Positions 54,316 through 64,000 of a stretch of DNA of 64,000 nucleotides are shown here, piece after piece. The stretch is from assembly GCF_025502585.1 (NCBI RefSeq), contig NZ_CP106679.1:539001-603000 (forward strand), given 5' to 3'. This DNA is from Reichenbachiella agarivorans (lineage in GTDB: Bacteria; Bacteroidota; Bacteroidia; Cytophagales; Cyclobacteriaceae). How positions within the stretch are numbered: the stretch's first letter is position 1; the number at the start of each line of letters is the position of its first letter. The notes under the pieces were generated by a model. That model was not told where the DNA came from. It did no database searches and was given only the letters and a program-made list of their open reading frames with translations. The translations under genes and the position numbers were made by a program.

Positions 54316-57300
54316 ATGAAATCAAAGCTTATCAATCGACTGTCGATCACCTTATTATTGAGTTTATTGTCAGTCATCACATTTGCTCAGAGCCCTTCTA
54401 TCGCTCTGAGTACTGGCAAAGTATCTGCAAGCGCAGAACTTGGCTCAACAACTACACAAACATTTACTATTTCAAACTCTGGAAACAGGGATTTGAATTG
54501 GTCCCTCAATAGACAACAATATGGCGCTGAGGTAACATTTATAAAACAGGACTATGCTGACTGGACTCTAGAAGAGAATCAGGACAGATTCACCGAGAAT
54601 GTCATTCTTACAAGAAAAGATAATCAGGGCTTTTTCAATATTGCACAAGAGGAAGCAGCTTCTAACTCTTCTCCAGCGGACACAGAGTGGGCTTTTGGCG
54701 ATACAGAAGACCTCTCCCCATCTGATTACAATGTTTGGAAAAACACAGTAAATAGTGACCCTAGTAGCATGATTAACCAGTCAATGTCAATGCATGCAAT
54801 CTCAGAAGATCGCTACTTCAATATGTACGTCACAGGTTTTAGCGGAAGCAATACTGGCGGAGGATTCTCATACTACCGCATAGAGACTGTAGCTCCTGAT
54901 GCCATTAGATACATCCCAGCTACATTCTCAGCAGAATCTGGAACCATTCCAGTAGGAGGTAGCACCGAAATCACCGTTACATTTGATACTGATTATTTGA
55001 TAGCTGGCAAATTTCAAGGGTTCTTATTGATCAATTCTAATGATCCAGTAACGTCAAGCATAACAGTTCCAATGGAATTACTAGTAACTGGCGGTGTTGC
55101 AGATTTGTATTGCAACAACACCTTAAATTTTGAAGATGGTTACGTTGGAATTACAAGTACAGCAGTTATTACTATTGAAAATGACGGTACTGGCTATCTA
55201 AACATCTCAAACATCACTTCGGATAATTCTGTCTTTGTGCCTCAGGTTACCAATGTCTCTATTGCTCCTGATGACTCCTACACTCTCAGTGTTGATTTTG
55301 CACCAACTGCAATTCAGGCATATACAGGTACATTGACGATCACAAGCAATGATCCCAACTCTCCATATTTTGTAACCTTAAATGCAGAAGCGCTCGATGT
55401 TCCAATTATTTCACTGAATAGTAATACATTGAGCCAAACAGTGGCTAGCGGCTCTACTGCTTCACAAGCCTTCACCATCTCTAACAACGGCAACTCCGAC
55501 CTGACCTATAGTTTCGATTTGAATCTAGGTAAATCTGAACCCGTAACATTTACCAAAGAAGATTATGCAGATGCATCTGTACTCCCGAATCACGACTGGA
55601 TCAGTCCAACATTCCAATTAGCAAGAGATAATTATGAAGGATTGTATAATATATATGATCAATCTTACTTTAATGGAAATGGTCCCTCAGATAGTGAGTG
55701 GGCCAGTACATCTACGGAACTAGCAACAAGCTACACCACCTGGAAAACTGCTTGGAATAATCTTTCATCAAATGGTGGAGTATATTATTCTCCAGGGCAT
55801 ACTTCATCCCTGCATATATTATCAGAAGATCGATATTTTGACGTGCATATCCTACAATGGACTGGCAATGGCGAAGGGGGTGGGTTTTCTTATACAAGAG
55901 AGGAAGTTTACAACTGGATCAAACCAACCCCTTCTACAGGAACGATTACCGCTGGGGAATCAGAAGAAATCACAGTAGAATTTGATCCTACAGGGTTACC
56001 TATAGGTACATATTCAGGTATGCTAAATGTAGAGTCGAATGATCCTAATAATCCTACCATGAGTATAGCCGTAAGCATCACAGTCACAGGAAGTCCCGTG
56101 GCTTCTATAGACGATGAACTGAATTTTGATGATACAATTATTGGCAACTCTAATACCCAATCTTTTGCTATTCTCAATGAAGGTGCGGCACCACTTAACA
56201 TTACCAATATCACGTCGGATAATGCAGCAATTGTACCCGCAACAACTTCTATCACAGTACCAGGCTACTCATACAGTACGGTAGAAGTAAGTTTTAATCC
56301 ATCGGTAGTTCAGGAATATACTGGTGTGATTACAGGCACTACCAATGATCTAGCAAACCCTTCATTTGCTATTGTTTATGCAGCAGAAGGCCTAGCACCT
56401 GGAAATTTAGATTTAACGTTACCTACGCTTTCAGTCTCACTACAAACAGGTAATACTGAAACCAAAACTATCCAATTGGCCAACACTGGCGCTGGAAATC
56501 TAAATTGGACACTAGACATGATCAACGAAAACCCTGTTGTCTCTTTTGCCAAAGAAAACTATGCTGACTGGACGCTAGAAAGCAACCAAGACAGAATAGC
56601 TGATAATGTATGGATTACTAGGGCTGAGGAACAAGGACTTTTCAACGCAGCTACTGAGCGATCATTTAATTCAAGTAACTCACCTTTGGGTACTGGTTGG
56701 GCAGAAGGAAGCACCTTTTCTGTGAATGATAGTGACTATGACAACTGGAGAGATGCAGTAAATAGCAATCCTCCTAGCTCAGTAGGCAACACTTACTCAT
56801 TAAAAGTGGGACGTGACTATTATGACCTCACATTCACCTCATGGACAAGGGGTGATGGTATCGGTGGTGGTGGTTTCTCCTATGAGAGAAAAAAAGCTGC
56901 TGGATGGATTAAGGTAGACGACTCAGATGGTAATATTTCATCAGGTTCTACCAGCGACATTAAGTTAACTTTTGATCCTAAATCCTACCCAGCAGGTACT
57001 TACAACGAGATATTAATATTGACGAGTGATATACCGAATCAACCAGCAATTCAAATTCCGATTGAACTTACCGTAACAGGACTTCCAGCTATTTCGGTTT
57101 CTACTGACGAGGTTGCTTTTGGAGAAGTTGGAGTTGGACTATCCAAAACTGTCACTATCACCATTCAAAACGAAGGAACCGAAACATTGTCTATAGCTAG
57201 TATTCTTTCAGACCATGCGGACATTACAGCTGACGTATCTAGCGCAGAGATAGCACCAGACGAGAGCCTAAACGTTCAAGTGACATTGACTCCTTCCACT

Positions 57301-59397
57301 GTGCAGTCCTATACCGCGACACTGACCATTAGTAGCAATGACAGTGATGAGCCTAGTATAGTAGTAGACATGACAGGAAGTGGGGTTGAAATCCCTAACA
57401 TGACAGTTTCTGTCAATGAGATCAATGTAGAAAGCACAACTGAAAGCATCTTTACAGGTTCTTTTGAAATTGGTAATACTGGAAATGTGGATCTCAACTG
57501 GTCTTTCAATTCTGCTAATTTAAATTCCATATTAGGAGTGCTTAATGATGGCTATGAAGACATAACAGACCTCATACCAAATATATATACTTTCGAATAT
57601 GACGGTGGCTCTAATTACATCAATGATGGTGGAGACGACATGTATGATAATGGAAACTATTTGAATACGTCTATGGCAAGTGAAATTCCTTACTCTGACA
57701 ATGTAGTTGTTGATGGTTCGAGCTACTTTGGTACAGGCACTACCTACTTTACTCGCCATTTAGACGGGTTATTTGTAATGGTGGCTGACATCAATGGAAT
57801 CGATGAATTCAATATCACAGGTAACTTAGGTGCAGATGGAGGAGGTTCTATTGATGCTACTGTGCTTGAATCAACAATCAATGGCATCACTTATAATGGC
57901 TATGTAACCCGTGTTTATGACGCTAATGACCCAAGTATCAACCATATAATTATTGTCGAAAAAAACGCCTATACTTCACAAACCTACGACGCTGGTACTG
58001 GTGTTGAAGATCATGTCATCACTGGCTTATCCAAAACCAGTAGAATTCATTATTTACTATACGCTGGAGCAAATGGTACATACATCGATGATACGCATGC
58101 GACATCCATCATGGAGCAATACATAAGTACAATTTCCCTAGATGAATTTACTCATGAATGGATTACATTAGATCCAAATACTGGGGGAACCATTGCCTCT
58201 GAAGGTAGTACAACTGTAAATTACACCATAGATATAACAGGATTTGCTCCTTCGATTTATAATGCTAACATTACAATTGCTAGTAACGACCCTGCACACT
58301 CACCGTACAACATACCAGTAACCGTTAATACAGGTGGTATCAAAGTGATCAATCCTATAGCAGATCAAATTATAAACAAGGGATTTGGATCTATGGTCCT
58401 GGATATAAGTAACGTGTTTTCTGATTTGAATAATGACGTACTTACCTATACTATTGGGAATAGCAACAAAGGAATAGTGACTACAAGTCTGGTAGGTACT
58501 GATCTGACAATCAATGAAGTAAAACCTGGAAAAGCCATTCTAACGATCAGAGCAGATGATGGGCATGGCAATGTAGTTTTTGAGGACTTTGAATTCCATA
58601 TAGTTAATGTCAATGCCATAGAAAATCAATTCGTCAATACAGGATTTGGGTCTAGCTCGATTGATTTATCAATGCTGTTTAGTGATAGTGGATTTGGAGA
58701 TCAAATTTCCCTCTCTGTAGTCAGTAGCAACGAAGCGGTGGTGACTACTACTATTTCAGGTATGTCGCTGGATATTATAGAAGTAGGCGTTGGTACTAGT
58801 ACTATTACCATTACTGCTAATGATGGCACCAATGACATCATTGCTACTTCATTTGACTTCACAGTCAAACTAGCACCAGTCGTGGTAGGACTTCCTGATC
58901 TTGTCAAAGCAATAGGCTTTAACACTTTCGTGATCAATTTGGTTGACAATTTCACGAATGCAAACGATGATGTGTTGACTTATACTGCCGTATCTTCTAA
59001 CACAACAGTAGCGACTGTTACTGTTTCCGAATCTGGTAGTATGACTGTGACTGAAGTGGGCGCAGGTACTACAACGATCACTGTGACAGTAGATAATGGT
59101 AGTGGATCTGTCTCAGATGAGTTCTTGTTGACGATAGGTCAGGTACTATCTACTGATCTATCAGCTATGGGATTGGAGGTATATCCTAATCCTGTTCATG
59201 ACAGACTAAACTTGTTCAATAAAACAGGACATTCCATGCAAATACAAGTTATTTCTTCTCTAGGAGAGGTTATCTACACGGATACCATCACCCCAGGGGT
59301 GCAACAACTTGATATGAGTAAAAATGCAAGCGGTCTTTATTTTGTGAGGTTACAATCCAACGGTTTTAAAAAAGTAATGAAGCTGATTGTCCAATAG
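54316..59397 (+). CDS. Giant secreted Ig-like repeat protein with type IX sorting domain
   Basis: The 1,693-residue protein has a signal peptide (1-25) and choice-of-anchor-D/ASH-like Ig domains, for example 255-360, 595-692, 925-1022 and parts flanking the inserts. Three copies of a roughly 120-residue module occur at about 73-190, 410-531 and 742-860. Each begins V.F.K..YAD and ends GGGFSY.R, with a W..G motif inside. A different insert lies at 1070-1275. Three cadherin/Ig-like units follow (about 1343-1605), then a sorting domain (about 1618-1693, YPNPVHDRLN). The repeated Asp-Pro-Asn loops suggest calcium binding. I infer a surface adhesin or matrix protein. I do not recognise the 120-residue module. 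Confidence 0.8.
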   Translation: MKSKLINRLSITLLLSLLSVITFAQSPSIALSTGKVSASAELGSTTTQTFTISNSGNRDLNWSLNRQQYGAEVTFIKQDYADWTLEENQDRFTENVILTRKDNQGFFNIAQEEAASNSSPADTEWAFGDTEDLSPSDYNVWKNTVNSDPSSMINQSMSMHAISEDRYFNMYVTGFSGSNTGGGFSYYRIETVAPDAIRYIPATFSAESGTIPVGGSTEITVTFDTDYLIAGKFQGFLLINSNDPVTSSITVPMELLVTGGVADLYCNNTLNFEDGYVGITSTAVITIENDGTGYLNISNITSDNSVFVPQVTNVSIAPDDSYTLSVDFAPTAIQAYTGTLTITSNDPNSPYFVTLNAEALDVPIISLNSNTLSQTVASGSTASQAFTISNNGNSDLTYSFDLNLGKSEPVTFTKEDYADASVLPNHDWISPTFQLARDNYEGLYNIYDQSYFNGNGPSDSEWASTSTELATSYTTWKTAWNNLSSNGGVYYSPGHTSSLHILSEDRYFDVHILQWTGNGEGGGFSYTREEVYNWIKPTPSTGTITAGESEEITVEFDPTGLPIGTYSGMLNVESNDPNNPTMSIAVSITVTGSPVASIDDELNFDDTIIGNSNTQSFAILNEGAAPLNITNITSDNAAIVPATTSITVPGYSYSTVEVSFNPSVVQEYTGVITGTTNDLANPSFAIVYAAEGLAPGNLDLTLPTLSVSLQTGNTETKTIQLANTGAGNLNWTLDMINENPVVSFAKENYADWTLESNQDRIADNVWITRAEEQGLFNAATERSFNSSNSPLGTGWAEGSTFSVNDSDYDNWRDAVNSNPPSSVGNTYSLKVGRDYYDLTFTSWTRGDGIGGGGFSYERKKAAGWIKVDDSDGNISSGSTSDIKLTFDPKSYPAGTYNEILILTSDIPNQPAIQIPIELTVTGLPAISVSTDEVAFGEVGVGLSKTVTITIQNEGTETLSIASILSDHADITADVSSAEIAPDESLNVQVTLTPSTVQSYTATLTISSNDSDEPSIVVDMTGSGVEIPNMTVSVNEINVESTTESIFTGSFEIGNTGNVDLNWSFNSANLNSILGVLNDGYEDITDLIPNIYTFEYDGGSNYINDGGDDMYDNGNYLNTSMASEIPYSDNVVVDGSSYFGTGTTYFTRHLDGLFVMVADINGIDEFNITGNLGADGGGSIDATVLESTINGITYNGYVTRVYDANDPSINHIIIVEKNAYTSQTYDAGTGVEDHVITGLSKTSRIHYLLYAGANGTYIDDTHATSIMEQYISTISLDEFTHEWITLDPNTGGTIASEGSTTVNYTIDITGFAPSIYNANITIASNDPAHSPYNIPVTVNTGGIKVINPIADQIINKGFGSMVLDISNVFSDLNNDVLTYTIGNSNKGIVTTSLVGTDLTINEVKPGKAILTIRADDGHGNVVFEDFEFHIVNVNAIENQFVNTGFGSSSIDLSMLFSDSGFGDQISLSVVSSNEAVVTTTISGMSLDIIEVGVGTSTITITANDGTNDIIATSFDFTVKLAPVVVGLPDLVKAIGFNTFVINLVDNFTNANDDVLTYTAVSSNTTVATVTVSESGSMTVTEVGAGTTTITVTVDNGSGSVSDEFLLTIGQVLSTDLSAMGLEVYPNPVHDRLNLFNKTGHSMQIQVISSLGEVIYTDTITPGVQQLDMSKNASGLYFVRLQSNGFKKVMKLIVQ

Positions 59398-59426
59398 ACA
59401 AAATAATCAATACACAACAACACATA

Positions 59427-59463
59427 AAAAGGTCTCAGTGCACAGCACATGAGACCTTTTCTT
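59427..59463 (+). terminator. Terminator after the giant protein gene
   Basis: This is a perfect 11-bp inverted repeat (arms 59427-59437 and 59450-59460) with an A-run before and TTTTC after, 30 nt after the stop codon. Confidence 0.88.
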
Positions 59464-59518
59464 TATCTCAATGAACCAATTCACTCTTTAACTTTGTTAC
59501 TAGCAAAACAAAACCCTC

Positions 59519-59815
59519 ATGGCTACATTTTCAGATATCATCAACAGTGATCGACCCGTATTGGTAGACTTTTATGCGGATTGGTGTGGGCCTTGCCAAA
59601 TGATGGCACCTGTCTTGACGGAACTTTCATCCGAACTAGGAGACAAAGGAAAAGTCATCAAAGTCGATGTGGACAAAAACCCAAAAGCATCACAGGTCTA
59701 TCAGATCAAGAGCATTCCTACTTTGATTCTCTTCAAACAAGGACAAATACTCTGGAGACACTCAGGTACTGCGAGCAAGGAGCAATTGAAATCTCTGATA
59801 GAATCTCATGCTTGA
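59519..59815 (+). CDS. Thioredoxin
   Basis: The 98-residue protein has no signal peptide and carries the active site WCGPC with Cys23 and Cys26, preceded by VLVDFYADWCGP. The cis-proline segment IKSIPTLILFKQGQ is at about 66-79, with the usual end helix. It is a cytosolic disulfide reductase of standard fold, a little shorter than E. coli TrxA at the N-terminus. It sits alone between two terminators. Confidence 0.94.
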   Translation: MATFSDIINSDRPVLVDFYADWCGPCQMMAPVLTELSSELGDKGKVIKVDVDKNPKASQVYQIKSIPTLILFKQGQILWRHSGTASKEQLKSLIESHA

Positions 59816-59936
59816 AGTTGCCTCACTCAGTTCTACACATTGCTTACAAGACTGAATTATTCGTTTCTGACTAAAATATTCAGAGAAAAAAGGGCATTTT
59901 ACACGAATCCATAATTAATTTGAAGCTTAATCACAT

Positions 59937-60008
59937 GGCCATGTAGTTCAACGGATAGAATAGTCGTTTCCTAAACGATTGATCCAGGTTCGATCCCTGG
60001 CTTGGCTA
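59937..60008 (+). tRNA. tRNA-Arg (CCT anticodon)
   Basis: The cloverleaf can be drawn by hand: an acceptor stem of 7 positions (59937-59943 with 60001-60007, one T-T mismatch and one G-T), a D arm, and an anticodon stem closing the loop TTCCTAA with anticodon CCT. A 4-nt variable loop follows, then a T arm of CCAGG, TTCGATC and CCTGG, and discriminator A at 60008. CCA is not encoded, as usual in Bacteroidota. The anticodon reads AGG (Arg). Confidence 0.88.
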
Positions 60009-60020
60009 CTTGAAAACGAA

Positions 60021-60049
60021 AAAGGCCTCCGATATGATCAGAGGCCTTT
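60021..60049. terminator. Terminator shared by tRNA-Arg and eno
   Basis: This is a perfect 9-bp GC-rich inverted repeat (arms 60021-60029 and 60041-60049) with A-rich sequence on one side and T-rich on the other, between the convergent tRNA and enolase genes. Confidence 0.85.
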
Positions 60050-60072
60050 GTATTTTATGTCAAAAAACTAGA

Positions 60073-62459
<2,387 letters not shown>

Positions 62460-62518
62460 ACGAGCTATTATCTGGGTGAATAAATCACCGCAAATCTGAC
62501 CATTTTTTTTCCATAAAA

Positions 62519-62550
62519 AAAGCCATCTCGAAACTTATCGAGATGGCTTT
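62519..62550 (-). terminator. Terminator after rplQ
   Basis: This is a perfect 12-bp inverted repeat (arms 62519-62530 and 62539-62550) with a T-tract on the minus strand, between the 3' end of rplQ and the carA start. It separates the ribosomal operon from carA-eno. Confidence 0.88.
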
Positions 62551-62572
62551 CATATGATTATATCCTTTTCAA

Positions 62573-63127
62573 TTATTCTTTGTCTTCTTTATCAGAATCC
62601 TCAGCAGAGGCCTCATTGGCAGAAGAATCATCTGCTTTTGCTTCTGGAGCAACCTCTTCAGCCTTCGCTTCTACTGCTGGAGCAGCTGCAGCTTCTGTTG
62701 ATTCACCTTTTCCTCTTCTGCTTCTTCTTGTCTTAGCTTTAGCAGGTGCAGCCTCTTGTAGCAACAGTTCGTTGTAATCAACCAACTCCATGATACACAT
62801 ATCAGCATTGTCACCCAATCTATTTCCAGTTTTGAAAATACGAGTATATCCACCTGGTCTGTTGGCTACTTTGTCAGCCACTCCACCAAACAATTCTTTG
62901 ACAGACTCTTTATTTTGCAAGTAAGAGAAAACCACTCTTCTTGAATGAGTTGTATCATCTTTCGCTCTTGTGATGATCGGCTCTACATACTTTCTTAAAG
63001 CTTTTGCTTTTGCAACAGTAGTTGTAATTCTCTTGTGCAAAATCAAAGAAGAAGCCATGTTAGATAACATCGCGCCTCTGTGCGATGCATTTCTACCTAA
63101 ATGATTAAATTTCTTCCCGTGTCTCAT
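62573..63127 (-). CDS. rplQ: 50S ribosomal protein L17
   Basis: Residues 1-120 are the conserved L17 core ([34 protein letters not shown], and [21 protein letters not shown]). The remaining 64 residues form a low-complexity Ala/Glu/Lys tail, which makes the protein 184 residues against about 120 in E. coli. Acidic tails of this kind are common in Bacteroidota L17. It starts 2 bp after the rpoA stop codon and is the last gene of the ribosomal operon. Confidence 0.97.
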   Translation of the reverse strand: MRHGKKFNHLGRNASHRGAMLSNMASSLILHKRITTTVAKAKALRKYVEPIITRAKDDTTHSRRVVFSYLQNKESVKELFGGVADKVANRPGGYTRIFKTGNRLGDNADMCIMELVDYNELLLQEAAPAKAKTRRSRRGKGESTEAAAAPAVEAKAEEVAPEAKADDSSANEASAEDSDKEDKE

Positions 63128-63129
63128 TT

Positions 63130-64000
63130 TTAATCCTCGTCTAATTTATATTTTGACAAATCCATGCCAAAAGTTAAGTTCTTATCAGCTACTAGTTGCT
63201 CTAGTTCAGCTAGTGATTTCTTACCAAAGTTTCTGAACTTCATCATGTCAGAAATCTCTAGTCTTACCAAGTCTCCCAATGATCTCACATCAGCAGCCTT
63301 CAAGCAATTGTATGCTCTAACTGACAGATCCAAATCATTCAAGCCTGTTTTAAGAAGCTTTCTCATGTGAAGCATTTCTTCATCCACAGCCTCAGGTTCA
63401 CCTGCATCATGTGTATCCAAGATCATAGTCTGATCTGAGAACAACATGAAATGTTGAATCAAAATGTTAGCAGCACCTTTCAATGCATTCTCAGGGTGAA
63501 TAGAACCATCCGTTTCGATATCCAGTATCAACTGTTCGTAATCGGTTTTTTGCTCTACCCTCGTATTTTCTACAGAGAACTTTACATTTTTGATTGGTGT
63601 GAAGATAGCATCGATTGGAATATAACCAAACACTTGCTCGCCAGGTCTATTCTCATCTGCAGCTACATAACCTCTACCTTTGTCGATTGACAATTCAATC
63701 TCAAATTTCACACTTTCATCCATATTGCAGATCACATGATCTGGATTTAGGATTTCGAATGCGTCAGTAGCGCTATTGATATCACCTGCCTTGAATTCCT
63801 TCTTGCCAGATAAACTTACTACAATCTTACTATCCGCTACGTCTCCAGTCTTTTTAAACCTAACCATTTTTAGGTTCAAAATGATTTCAGACACGTCTTC
63901 TACTACACCTTCTATTGTAGAAAATTCATGCAATACTCCAGGGATTTTAATTCCAGTTATAGCGTAACCTTCCAATGAAGACAATAAGATTCTTCTCAAT
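63130..64000 (-). CDS. rpoA: RNA polymerase alpha subunit, 5' end cut by the window
   Basis: The frame is open to the window edge, and about 40 N-terminal residues are missing. What is seen is the alpha N-terminal domain ([48 protein letters not shown]), a linker rich in Asp/Glu, and the alpha C-terminal domain ([42 protein letters not shown]), which contacts UP elements and activators. It is the core subunit for polymerase assembly. It lies directly upstream of rplQ, as is standard. Confidence 0.98.
   Translation of the reverse strand, partial: LRRILLSSLEGYAITGIKIPGVLHEFSTIEGVVEDVSEIILNLKMVRFKKTGDVADSKIVVSLSGKKEFKAGDINSATDAFEILNPDHVICNMDESVKFEIELSIDKGRGYVAADENRPGEQVFGYIPIDAIFTPIKNVKFSVENTRVEQKTDYEQLILDIETDGSIHPENALKGAANILIQHFMLFSDQTMILDTHDAGEPEAVDEEMLHMRKLLKTGLNDLDLSVRAYNCLKAADVRSLGDLVRLEISDMMKFRNFGKKSLAELEQLVADKNLTFGMDLSKYKLDED

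Overview
The window looks like a chromosomal segment of a Bacteroidota bacterium, most likely a marine or free-living member of the Cytophagia. The basis is SusC/SusD homologues, a hybrid two-component system (HTCS), type IX secretion C-terminal sorting domains on three proteins, lipoproteins with Cys-Ser-acidic exports, and the order rpoA-rplQ-carA-eno. I cannot name the species. No transposase, integrase, phage gene, rRNA or CRISPR array is visible.

Layout. 1-4.5 kb: end of an Omp85-type outer-membrane protein, a TPR protein and a CPA2 cation/proton antiporter. 4.5-9.6 kb: a minus-strand operon (MFS transporter, Gfo/Idh/MocA oxidoreductase, TIM-barrel isomerase) divergent from an AraC regulator and a small cytochrome c. 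9.7-12.5 kb: a two-domain M16 peptidase. 12.7-20.5 kb: a hexuronate module, with a LacI regulator divergent from a fructuronate reductase (SDR), uxuA and uxaC, followed by a TRAP transporter (dctPQM). 20.6-22.6 kb: an orphan periplasmic sugar-binding protein and a YbhE-type lactonase. 22.7-46.5 kb: a polysaccharide utilization locus (PUL) for a uronic-acid-containing glycan: a secreted beta-helix protein with CBM3, a TIG-domain surface lipoprotein, two related pectate-lyase-fold proteins, GH2, GH88, SusD, SusC and an HTCS. Inside it sit a decayed polymorphic-toxin tip with its putative immunity gene and a Fic protein. 46.7-50.6 kb: DUF4861, kduD and kduI, divergent from a frameshifted LacI gene. 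50.7-59.4 kb: an EamA permease, two TPM proteins, LemA and a 1,693-residue secreted Ig-like protein. 59.5-64 kb: housekeeping genes (thioredoxin, tRNA-Arg, eno, carA, rplQ, rpoA).

How the genes fit together (inference). Extracellular beta-helix enzymes would cut a uronate polysaccharide by beta-elimination. SusCD would import the oligosaccharides. The periplasmic beta-helix protein, GH2 and GH88 would finish them, GH88 releasing unsaturated uronic acid. The TRAP system could carry uronates across the inner membrane. KduI/KduD (unsaturated branch) and UxaC/UxuB-like/UxuA (saturated branch) both lead to 2-keto-3-deoxygluconate (KDG). KDG kinase and aldolase are not in the window.

The most useful new observations are regulatory. 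A TGTAC-N5-TGTAC element precedes susC and the TIG lipoprotein gene and, in degenerate form, the CBM3 lyase gene, so it is a candidate HTCS site. A perfect palindrome centred on ATCGAT lies both in the kduI/lacI intergenic region and before dctP, 32 kb away, which links the TRAP transporter to the Kdu regulator. That regulator gene is split by a one-base frameshift in this sequence.
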